From NCBI RefSeq assembly GCF_021738965.1, contig NZ_JAKKOQ010000004.1, positions 62,001-126,000 on the forward strand: DNA of 64,000 nt, read 5' to 3'. The notes below the pieces were generated by a model, which worked only from the letters and a program-made list of their open reading frames with translations, was not told the origin of the DNA and did not search any database. Source of the DNA: Gordonia zhenghanii (GTDB lineage: Bacteria; Actinomycetota; Actinomycetes; Mycobacteriales; Mycobacteriaceae). Position 1 is the first letter of the stretch; every line of letters begins with the position of its first letter. The position numbers were made by a program, and so were the translations under genes. Of the stretch, positions 55,601-62,203 are shown piece after piece.

Positions 55601-56618
55601 ATCCCATCTCGCGACCGCCCATGGCATTCGGCTGCCCGGTCAGCGAGAACGGTCCCGACCCGGTGCGGCAGATCGTTCCAGTCGCCAGGTGCAGGTTCAC
55701 GAGCGCGTTGGTGTGCCAGGTGCCGTGTGTCGACTGATTGAGGCCCATCGTCCACAACGACATCCAGTCGTCCGCGTCGACGATCCATTGCGCGAGGGTG
55801 CGCAGGTCGTCGAGGGGCAGTCCCGTCGTCTCGGCGACCACGTCGAGCGGATAGTCGTCGAGCAACGGAGCCATCGTCTCCCACCCGGAGGTGTGCGCGG
55901 CGACGAACACGGCGTCCACCCCACCCGACTCGACGATCGACCGGAGCACGCCGTTGAGGAGTGCCAGATCGGTCCCCGGGCGAATCGGGAGGTACAGGTC
56001 TGCTTTGGCGGCCGTCGCGGTACGTCGAGGATCGACGACGACGAGGCGGGCCCCCGCCTTGACACGCTCCATCATGCGCAGGAACAGGATCGGATGGCAG
56101 TCGGCCATATTGGACCCGATCACCAGGAACAGGTCGGCGTGGTCGAGGTCGTCGTAGCTGCCGGGCGGTCCGTCCGCGCCGAGCGATTGCTTGTAACCGG
56201 TGCCCGCCGACGCCATGCACAGCCGCGAGTTCGACTCGATCTGGTTGGTCCCGAGGAACCCCTTCGTCAGCTTGTTCGCCAGGTACTGGGCTTCGGTCGT
56301 CATCTGTCCGGACACGTAGACGGCGATCGAGTCGGGGCCGTGCTCGTCGCGTATCGCGCTGAGGCGTCGGGCTGTCTCGGTGATCGCGTCGTCGATTCCG
56401 GTTCGGGTGCCGTCAACGGTAGCGGACATGAGACGTCCTGGCGCGGAGAGCATCTCGGCCGTCGTCGCGCCTTTGGTGCAGAGTCGTCCGCGGTTTGTCG
56501 GGTGATCAGGCGTCCCGGTCGACGCCGCGACTCGGTCGCCGTCGATCCGCAGCGTGAGTCCGCATCCGACCCCGCAGTATCCGCACACAGTCGGCACGGT
56601 GCGCGAGGGATCGTCCAT
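52653..56618 (-). CDS. Assimilatory nitrate reductase fused to a CysJ-like flavoprotein
   Basis: 1321 residues. Residues 1-690: molybdopterin oxidoreductase of the NasA/NarB type with an N-terminal 4Fe-4S site (C12, C15, C19, C47; VCGYCGVGCG and GRLCTKG) and the dinucleotide-binding domain (GRLAHQWHTMTKTGRVAKL). From about 780: flavodoxin FMN domain (LVWASQTGTAEEFAE; STTGDGDPPDNA), then a FAD domain (RLYSISSSP; GGVCSTYL) and an NADPH domain (IGPGTGIAPFRGF; CGDASRMARDVD), ending in VRDVY as in cytochrome P450 reductase-type enzymes. One chain could thus take electrons from NADPH to nitrate. It is divergent from the thiolase gene with an 80-bp gap. Confidence 0.9.
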   Translation of the reverse strand: MDDPSRTVPTVCGYCGVGCGLTLRIDGDRVAASTGTPDHPTNRGRLCTKGATTAEMLSAPGRLMSATVDGTRTGIDDAITETARRLSAIRDEHGPDSIAVYVSGQMTTEAQYLANKLTKGFLGTNQIESNSRLCMASAGTGYKQSLGADGPPGSYDDLDHADLFLVIGSNMADCHPILFLRMMERVKAGARLVVVDPRRTATAAKADLYLPIRPGTDLALLNGVLRSIVESGGVDAVFVAAHTSGWETMAPLLDDYPLDVVAETTGLPLDDLRTLAQWIVDADDWMSLWTMGLNQSTHGTWHTNALVNLHLATGTICRTGSGPFSLTGQPNAMGGREMGYMGPGLPGQRTALDAEHRAFTENLWGLPAGAIRDDAGGGTIDMFERMAAGEIRAAWIICTNPVASVANRSTVIAALEAADLVIVQEAFDGAETTAYADIVLPAALWSETDGVMVNSERTLTLCRPALAPPGDARPDWRVIADVATALGFGEAFDYPDASSVFDELSAFQNPTTGWDVRGASHERLREGPVQWPAAPGCDARNPIRYRDGATLRFPTADGRARFLPRPFLPPAELPDDEYPVLLTTGRLAHQWHTMTKTGRVAKLNRLDPASFAELHPDTAAEHAIVDGDRVTVASRRGSVTVPARVTADIAPGCCFVPMHFNDASGPELAVNAVTSDAVDPDSLQPEFKACAVSLTPVPAEPVSSPPDSTTQGDPSVTALASVFGGAPTPSTDAAESAYLSGLAAGIAANPPVDAVPVIPVTAPLSSAVRAWADGVLAGYFSRSAVPVAAPAVATTGPRLTLVWASQTGTAEEFAERAVPGLTAAGFTVSSRSAAEVGIDELTGPVLFAVSTTGDGDPPDNATALWTRLTVATSSDVADLRFAVLGFGDSSYADFCGFARKLDGRLELLGADRIVDRVSCEPGDDAVADAWVHTVTEALSVESDDPVETVPPVDYSRRNPLAARLVANERLSGDGSAKEVRRFAFELPPDTLTYQAGDALGVVPTNSPALVDEWLAVTDLDGDLPVDAAGDTMPLRTALADHFEIARITRDLVGFVADRHDDPHLRSLLEHRDAFDEWVWGRQSVDLLAAYPVDAEIADWLTVLRPLQPRLYSISSSPVHTPDRVEVTVSAVRFHVGEVLRGGVCSTYLADAPEPTPVKVFVQPNKHFAPPADPTAPIIMIGPGTGIAPFRGFLHERGATGSAGDNWLFFGEQHRATDFLYEEELTELRDVGVLTRLDVAFSRDQTDKVYVQDLMREHAADLWAWLSRGAYVYVCGDASRMARDVDDTLHQIIAEQGRLAPRSADAYVAALAAEHRYVRDVY

Positions 56619-56698
56619 GCCCCGATGGTCGATGTGACATGTTTCCGATTGCGCCGTTTCGTGTTACGCGAGTGTCAACAGTGCTAGAGGATGGGGCT

Positions 56699-57829
56699 AT
56701 GCGTGATGCAGTGATCGTCGATGCGGTGCGTACCCCCATCGGCAAGCGAAACGGTGCCCTGTCTGACATCCACCCGGGCGACCTGTCCGGGCACGTCCTC
56801 AACGCACTCGCCGATCGCGTCGGGTTCGATCCCGCCGTCGTCGACGACGTGGTGTGGGGCTGTGTGAGTCAGGTCGGTGACCAGGCGGGCCACATCGGCC
56901 GCCTCGGCGTCCTCGCCGCGGGGTGGCCCGAGTCGGTGCCGTCGGTCGTCGTCGACCGGCGGTGCGGGTCCGGTCAGCAGTCGGTCGCGTTCGCCGCCGC
57001 GGGCGTGATGTCCGGCCAGTACGACGTCGCGATCGCCGGCGGCGTCGAGTCGATGTCGCGCGTGCCGATGGGGACCGCAGGCAAAGGCGGCACGCCCACT
57101 CCGCAGTCGGTGCTCGATCGCTACGAGATCGAGCGGTTCGATCAGGGGATCGGCGCCGAGATGGTGGCCACGAGGTGGGGGATGACCCGCACGGAACTCG
57201 ACGAGTACTCGGCGCGGTCGCATGAGCGCACAGCGGCAGCCGCAGACGCCGGAGCGTTCGACGGCCAACTCGCTCCGATCGGCGACCTCACTCAGGACGA
57301 AGGGCTTCGCCGGGGTACCACCGCGGAGAAGCTCGCCGGCCTCAAGACACCGTTCGACCCGAACGGGATGATCACCGCGGGCAACGCGTCGCAGATCTCC
57401 GATGGCGCGGGCGCACTGCTCGTGACGTCGAGCGAGACCGCTGCGGCCAACGGTTGGACGCCGATCGCGCGCGTGCACACCACCGTCCTGGCGGGCGACG
57501 ACCCGGTCATCATGTTGACGGCGCCCATCGCGGCGACGCGTAAGGCCTTCGACCGGTCGGGTCTGTCCGTCGACGACATCGGAGCGTATGAGGTCAACGA
57601 GGCGTTCGCTCCGGTTCCGATGGCGTGGCAGAAGGAGATCGGCGCATCGGACGAGGTCCTCAACCCGCTCGGCGGAGCCATCTCGGTCGGCCATCCGCTC
57701 GGCGCGTCGGGAGCCATTCTGATGACTAGACTCGTGCATCACATGCGCGACAACGGTATTCGGTACGGCCTCCAGACGATGTGTGAAGCAGGCGGAATGG
57801 CCAACGCGACGATCCTGGAGCTGCTGTGA
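56699..57829 (+). CDS. Acetyl-CoA acetyltransferase (thiolase)
   Basis: 376 residues from the ATG at 56699 (GAGGATGGGG upstream). Thiolase residues are all in place: nucleophile Cys89 in DRRCGSGQQSV, VNEAFAP, catalytic His in GGAISVGHPLGASGA and the second Cys in TMCEAGG. It shortens 3-oxoacyl-CoA or condenses acetyl-CoA. The GTGA overlap with the crotonase gene and the FAD monooxygenase after it point to a degradative operon of unknown substrate. Confidence 0.92.
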   Translation: MRDAVIVDAVRTPIGKRNGALSDIHPGDLSGHVLNALADRVGFDPAVVDDVVWGCVSQVGDQAGHIGRLGVLAAGWPESVPSVVVDRRCGSGQQSVAFAAAGVMSGQYDVAIAGGVESMSRVPMGTAGKGGTPTPQSVLDRYEIERFDQGIGAEMVATRWGMTRTELDEYSARSHERTAAAADAGAFDGQLAPIGDLTQDEGLRRGTTAEKLAGLKTPFDPNGMITAGNASQISDGAGALLVTSSETAAANGWTPIARVHTTVLAGDDPVIMLTAPIAATRKAFDRSGLSVDDIGAYEVNEAFAPVPMAWQKEIGASDEVLNPLGGAISVGHPLGASGAILMTRLVHHMRDNGIRYGLQTMCEAGGMANATILELL

Positions 57830-58626
57830 GCGACGAACTGCTGGTGGAACGCGACGGCGACGTCGTCACCTGGACCATCAATCTCCCCGACCTGCGCAAC
57901 GCGATCTCCGACGAGCCGATCATCGACGCGATCATCGACGCCGTCGCTCGGGCCAACGCGGACCAGAGTGTCCGCGCGGTGATTCTGACCGGTGCCGGAT
58001 CGGCGTTCTCGGCAGGCGGAAACGTGAAGGCTATGCAAGCGGGCGAAGGCCTGTTCGGTGGTGCCGCGCACGATCAGCGAGTCGGGTATCGCGATGGCAT
58101 CCAACGGATTCCGCGGGCCATGTACGGGCTGGAGGTTCCGGTGATCGCCGCCGTCAACGGTCCGGCGGTCGGCGCGGGCTGTGACCTGGCGATGATGTGC
58201 GACCTGAGGATCGCGTCCAACACCGCATTCTTCGCGGAGAGTTTCGTGAAGCTGGGGATCATCCCGGGTGACGGCGGCGCATGGTTCCTGCCGCGCATCA
58301 TCGGCCCGGCGCGAGCGGCGGAGATGGCGTTGACCGGCGACCGCGTCGACGCCGCCACCGCGCTCGACTGGGGAATGGTCTCGCGCGTTGTCGAGCCCGA
58401 CGAGTTGCTCGGGGAGGCCCGCAGGCTCGCCGAGCGCGTCGCGGTGAACCCGCCGATCGCCGTGCGGATGGCTAAGAAGCTGTTGCGCGAGTCGTCGCAG
58501 CAGACGCTCGACCAGTTGTTGGAGATGTCGGCCGCCATGCAGGGCATCGCCCATCAGACAGAGGATCACAAGGAAGCGATCGCGGCGATGCTCGAGAAGC
58601 GCGCCGGCGTCTATCAAGGACGGTGA
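57826..58626 (+). CDS. Crotonase-fold protein (enoyl-CoA hydratase family), unusual active site
   Basis: 266 residues. The oxyanion hole is present (FSAGGNVKAMQ and NGPAVGAGC). The two catalytic Glu of true hydratases are not: the position in the GGGCELAMMCD motif is Asp120 here (GAGCDLAMMCD) and the second is Phe140 (AESFVKLGIIPGDGG), with a Glu two residues earlier. It may therefore be an isomerase, thioesterase, hydrolase or dehalogenase-type crotonase. It is translationally coupled to the thiolase and to the FAD monooxygenase. Confidence 0.85.
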   Translation: MSDELLVERDGDVVTWTINLPDLRNAISDEPIIDAIIDAVARANADQSVRAVILTGAGSAFSAGGNVKAMQAGEGLFGGAAHDQRVGYRDGIQRIPRAMYGLEVPVIAAVNGPAVGAGCDLAMMCDLRIASNTAFFAESFVKLGIIPGDGGAWFLPRIIGPARAAEMALTGDRVDAATALDWGMVSRVVEPDELLGEARRLAERVAVNPPIAVRMAKKLLRESSQQTLDQLLEMSAAMQGIAHQTEDHKEAIAAMLEKRAGVYQGR

Positions 58627-59738
58627 CCCCCGTGCGCGTGATCGTGGTGGGCGGTGGCATAGCCGGTTTGACGACAGCCATTGCGCTGCACCGCCAGGGT
58701 CATGACGTGCGCGTGCTCGAAGCACGCGACGACACGTCTGCGGGAGCCGGGATCAGCTTGTGGCCCAATGCGCTTGCGGCACTCGACCGTATCGGTGCGG
58801 GCGACGCCGTCCGCGCGTCGGGCGGCTCGGTGACCGCGGGTGCGATGCGGTGGCGCGACGGGAGCTGGATTCGACGACCGGACCCGGACCGGCTCGTCGC
58901 TGCGCTCGGCGAACCGCTCGTCGTGATCGAGCGGGCGACCCTGCGGGACGTCCTCGCGGGGATGCTCCCGCCGGACACAGTGCAGTTCGGGGCGAGAGTC
59001 GACGGCTCGGCCGGGCTGGACGCCGACCTCGTCGTCGGCGCGGACGGCACGCGGTCGGTGCTCGCCCGTGAGCTCAACGGCCCGTTGCCGCACACATACG
59101 CCGGCTATACGGCGTGGCGCGGCATCGCCGATGCGGGATTCGATCCGGTCCTCGCCGGTGAGGTACTCGGGCGCGAGGGCCAGTTCGGGTTGGTCCCGCT
59201 CGGCGCCGACCGCACATACTGGTTCGCTACTGCGCGGCTGCCTGCAGGCACGTCCTTCGACGACGAGGCCGCCCACGTCCGCGGGCTCGTCGACGGATGG
59301 GCCGATCCGCTGCCGCGGCTGGTCGCCGCGACCGATCCGGACCATCTACTGCGCAACGACCTGTACGACCGACCGACGGCCACGGTGCTGCACCGCGGAC
59401 GTGTGGTGCTGGTCGGCGACGCTGCGCATCCCATGCGGCCGCACTTGGGGCAGGGCGGCTGCCAGGCGATCGAAGACGCAGTGACACTCGCCGAATGCAT
59501 CGGTACCGGAGACGATCTCCCGCTGGCGACGATGCGGTACGCGAGCGTCCGTCGGCGCCGCATCCGGGCTGTGGTGCGCGAATCCGAACTCATCGGACGC
59601 GTAGTCAACGGGAGGCCAGCGGCCGTGTGGGAAGCCCTCATCCGGTCGAGTGTCCTAGTTCCGGACGTGGCCGTCCGCGCGCATCTGGCAACCGTCGCGT
59701 CGCGACGCGCGTTCTCCAGGACACTGGAGTCATGCTGA
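58623..59738 (+). CDS. FAD-dependent monooxygenase (UbiH/PHBH family)
   Basis: 371 residues from a GTG at 58623 overlapping the crotonase stop (GTGA). The Rossmann FAD motif VIVVGGGIAGLTTAIALHRQG is at residues 5-25, the DG motif at VVGADGTRSVLA, and the GD motif at LVGDAAHPMRPHLGQGG. Class A hydroxylases of this shape act on aromatic rings or related compounds. With a thiolase and a crotonase it may start a ring-breakdown route. The substrate is unknown. Confidence 0.87.
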   Translation: MTPVRVIVVGGGIAGLTTAIALHRQGHDVRVLEARDDTSAGAGISLWPNALAALDRIGAGDAVRASGGSVTAGAMRWRDGSWIRRPDPDRLVAALGEPLVVIERATLRDVLAGMLPPDTVQFGARVDGSAGLDADLVVGADGTRSVLARELNGPLPHTYAGYTAWRGIADAGFDPVLAGEVLGREGQFGLVPLGADRTYWFATARLPAGTSFDDEAAHVRGLVDGWADPLPRLVAATDPDHLLRNDLYDRPTATVLHRGRVVLVGDAAHPMRPHLGQGGCQAIEDAVTLAECIGTGDDLPLATMRYASVRRRRIRAVVRESELIGRVVNGRPAAVWEALIRSSVLVPDVAVRAHLATVASRRAFSRTLESC

Positions 59739-60379
59739 CGATTCCCGCGCACGCGATTCTGCTCGACATGGATGGAACGCTCGTCGACTCCGATGCGGTC
59801 GTCGACCGGCTGATGGGGCGGTGGGCGTCTGCGCACGGTCTCGACGTCGACACAGTGTTGCGCATGTCGCACGGTCGGCAAGGCCACGAGGTGATGGCCG
59901 AACTCCTGCCGGACCGTCCCGCCGAAGAGAATCTCGCCGACAACGAGGAACTGCTGGCCGCGGAGATCTCGGACACTGACGGGATCGTCGAGATCCCGGG
60001 GGCGGCCAGGCTGCTCGCTGCGCTCGTCGACGTCCCACACGCCCTCGTCACGTCCGCGACCCTGCCGCTGGCGCAAGCACGCATGACGGCGGCCGGGCTC
60101 GTCGTCCCCGACGTCGCCGTGACAGCCGACGACGTGACCGAATCCAAACCGAGTCCCCGCGGATTCCTTCGGGCAGCGGAGATCCTCGGCGTAGATCCGA
60201 CTCGGTGTGTCGTGTTCGAGGACTCCCGCGCCGGTATCGCCGCCGGACTCGCAGCCGGAGCGACGGTCATCGGCGTCGGCGAGGACGTCGCCGGCTACGG
60301 GGCCGATCACACCGTCGCGGATCTCACTTCGGTGCACTTCGACGGCGAGTCGGTGCAGATTCATCTGATTGACCGATAG
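59732..60379 (+). CDS. HAD superfamily phosphatase/phosphomutase-like
   Basis: 215 residues from the ATG at 59732, overlapping the monooxygenase stop by 7 bases; GGAG lies just before. HAD motif I is ILLDMDGTLVDSD (nucleophile Asp and acid/base Asp), motif II is ALVTSAT, motif III is ESKPSPRGFL and motif IV is CVVFEDSRAGIAAG. The cap is the small alpha-helical type of beta-phosphoglucomutase and sugar phosphatases. Its tie to the rest of the operon is unclear. Confidence 0.88.
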   Translation: MLTIPAHAILLDMDGTLVDSDAVVDRLMGRWASAHGLDVDTVLRMSHGRQGHEVMAELLPDRPAEENLADNEELLAAEISDTDGIVEIPGAARLLAALVDVPHALVTSATLPLAQARMTAAGLVVPDVAVTADDVTESKPSPRGFLRAAEILGVDPTRCVVFEDSRAGIAAGLAAGATVIGVGEDVAGYGADHTVADLTSVHFDGESVQIHLIDR

Positions 60380-60418
60380 GGTGAGTGCTGCAAGTCACTT
60401 CACTAGAGGGGGCAAGTC

Positions 60419-60724
60419 ATGAACACCTTGGCAGCGACAGAAATTCTCGCCCGATCATCCACACTGACGAACGTCGGCTGGATTGGCTATCTGGTCATCG
60501 GCGCGATCGCTGGACTCATCGCAGGCAAGATCGTCAACGGCGGCGGTTCCGGGTTCCTGATGAACATCGTCGTGGGCGTCGTCGGAGCGCTTCTCGGCGG
60601 ATTCATTCTGAGCTTCTTCTTGGACACTGCGGGCGGCGGCTGGTGGTTCACGCTCTTCACAGCGGTGCTGGGCTCGGTGATCTTGTTGTGGATCGTCGGA
60701 AAGTTCCAGAAGACCAGGGTATAG
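60419..60724 (+). CDS. GlsB/YeaQ/YmgE family membrane protein
   Basis: 101 residues with three membrane helices and the family motif IGYLVIGAIAGLIAGKIVNG plus MNIVVGVVGALLGGFIL. Members are small stress-associated inner-membrane proteins often labelled transglycosylase-associated; their biochemical role is unknown. AGAGGGGG lies before the ATG. Confidence 0.87.
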   Translation: MNTLAATEILARSSTLTNVGWIGYLVIGAIAGLIAGKIVNGGGSGFLMNIVVGVVGALLGGFILSFFLDTAGGGWWFTLFTAVLGSVILLWIVGKFQKTRV

Positions 60725-60776
60725 CGTCACTGGCTTGAACACCGGGAGCGCGGGGCGTCGGATACCCGCGAATATC

Positions 60777-60794
60777 AGTGCACAGGTGTACACT
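60777..60794. promoter_or_regulatory. Near-perfect 18-bp palindrome at the lipase start
   Basis: AGTGCACA-GG-TGTACACT has 8-bp arms with one mismatch and ends 8 bases before the ATG of the hydrolase gene. It looks like a TetR- or GntR-type operator. No such regulator is encoded nearby. Confidence 0.55.
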
Positions 60795-60802
60795 GACACG
60801 TC

Positions 60803-62023
60803 ATGAATGATCGTGACGTGCGCCGGAGAGAAGTCCGGGAGCTGGTCGGTCTGCTGTTGTCGGAGACCGGTCGTGCCACCGGTGGGATCCACCACACGCA
60901 TCGGGCGATCTCCGATCGGGTGTTCCGCGGGGTCGGCCTGTTCACGCGTCGGTCGGCTACGCCGGTCAAGGTGATGCACGATGTCATCACCGATGGCGTT
61001 TACACCGCGGTGCGGGCCGGGGTCGATTCGGCGGGTGTCGTCGGCCGACACGTCGCCGACCTTCCGCTGAAGGCATCGGTCTCCCAGACCGTGGCGGGAT
61101 CGGCGGTCATCGCAGCGGTCAACGGTCTGATCGGGGACGAACTCGAGGGCAGGCGCTCACCTCTCACGGAGGAAGCCGTCAGCGTTCGCGTCGACGGACA
61201 GCCGGTGGACTGCACGGCATCCGGGGCGGCCGCGGCCTTCCCGGAGGCGACAGGAACACTGGTGGTGTTCGCGCACGGATTGATGGAGACCGAGCACGCG
61301 TTCCGGTACGGAGAAGGTCCGCACTACGAGCAGGTGCTCGCCGAGCGCGGCTTCACCGCCGCGCACCTCCGCTACAACACGGGCAGGCGGGTGTCGGTGA
61401 ATGGGCGCGACATCGCCGGTGAGCTCGACGCACTGGTCCGGAACTGGCCGGTGCCGGTAGAACGAATCGTTCTGATCGGCCATTCGATGGGCGGCCTGGT
61501 ACTCCGCAGCGCGGCGCACCAGGCCGATCTCGACGGCCGGGAATGGGTCCGCGATGTCACGACGACGGTGAGTCTCGGGACGCCGCATCTCGGGGCTCCG
61601 CTGGAGAATCTCGCGCACTACGCGAGTGCAGGCCTTTCGTTCTTTCCGGAGACCTCCGCATTCGGCGGCCTGCTGCGGCGCCGCAGCGTCGGCATCCGTG
61701 ACCTGCGCGGCGGCAGTCTCGTCGACGAGGACTGGGTCGGCCGCGATCCGGACGCCCTGGGGAAGGCCGTCGCCGCCGAAGTGCCACTACTTCCTCAGGC
61801 GAAGCATTACTTCGTGTCGGCCACGGTCACCCGATCGCCGCAGAACCCGATTGGCCGGGTCATCGGCGACGGCCTGGTGCTCTCTCCGAGTGCTCGCGGC
61901 TCGCACAAGGCGCGACGCATCGGGTTCGACCCGGAGAACGGCTTGCACCTGCCGGGAGCGCACCACTTCACCTTGCTCGGCGCCCCGGCGGTCACCGAGA
62001 TGCTCGTCGAATGGATCGGCTGA
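60803..62023 (+). CDS. Alpha/beta hydrolase, triacylglycerol lipase/PGAP1-like
   Basis: 406 residues. After about 150 residues with two weakly hydrophobic helices, the hydrolase fold starts at TLVVFAHGLMETEHAF (oxyanion HG). The nucleophile elbow is LIGHSMGGLVLRSA (Ser), followed by SLGTPHLGAPLENLA and a late His in LPGAHHFTLLG. It probably hydrolyses a lipid or ester. It has no clear signal peptide and no ribosome-binding site, since the palindrome occupies that place. Confidence 0.83.
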   Translation: MNDRDVRRREVRELVGLLLSETGRATGGIHHTHRAISDRVFRGVGLFTRRSATPVKVMHDVITDGVYTAVRAGVDSAGVVGRHVADLPLKASVSQTVAGSAVIAAVNGLIGDELEGRRSPLTEEAVSVRVDGQPVDCTASGAAAAFPEATGTLVVFAHGLMETEHAFRYGEGPHYEQVLAERGFTAAHLRYNTGRRVSVNGRDIAGELDALVRNWPVPVERIVLIGHSMGGLVLRSAAHQADLDGREWVRDVTTTVSLGTPHLGAPLENLAHYASAGLSFFPETSAFGGLLRRRSVGIRDLRGGSLVDEDWVGRDPDALGKAVAAEVPLLPQAKHYFVSATVTRSPQNPIGRVIGDGLVLSPSARGSHKARRIGFDPENGLHLPGAHHFTLLGAPAVTEMLVEWIG

Positions 62024-62068
62024 ACTGGGTTCCGGTGCGGGATATCGGCGCCGTCTGAAGTCGTAGGG

Positions 62069-62142
62069 TGCCCCCGGCAGGATTCGAACCTGCGACCTAG
62101 AGATTAGAAGGCTCTTGCTCTATCCACCTGAGCTACGGGGGC
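62069..62142 (-). tRNA. tRNA-Arg (TCT)
   Basis: Acceptor GCCCCCG/CGGGGGC, D-arm TAGCTCAGGTGGATAGAGCA, anticodon loop CTTCTAA with anticodon TCT, and T-arm CAGGTTCGAATCCTG. CCA is not encoded. A TATACT -10-like box lies 36 bases upstream of the 5' end on the minus strand. Confidence 0.96.
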
Positions 62143-62203
62143 ATTCGCCGTCGCGGTGGGAGCGCCGGCGAGAAGTAAGTATATCGGGTCCTACGATGGA
62201 CGT

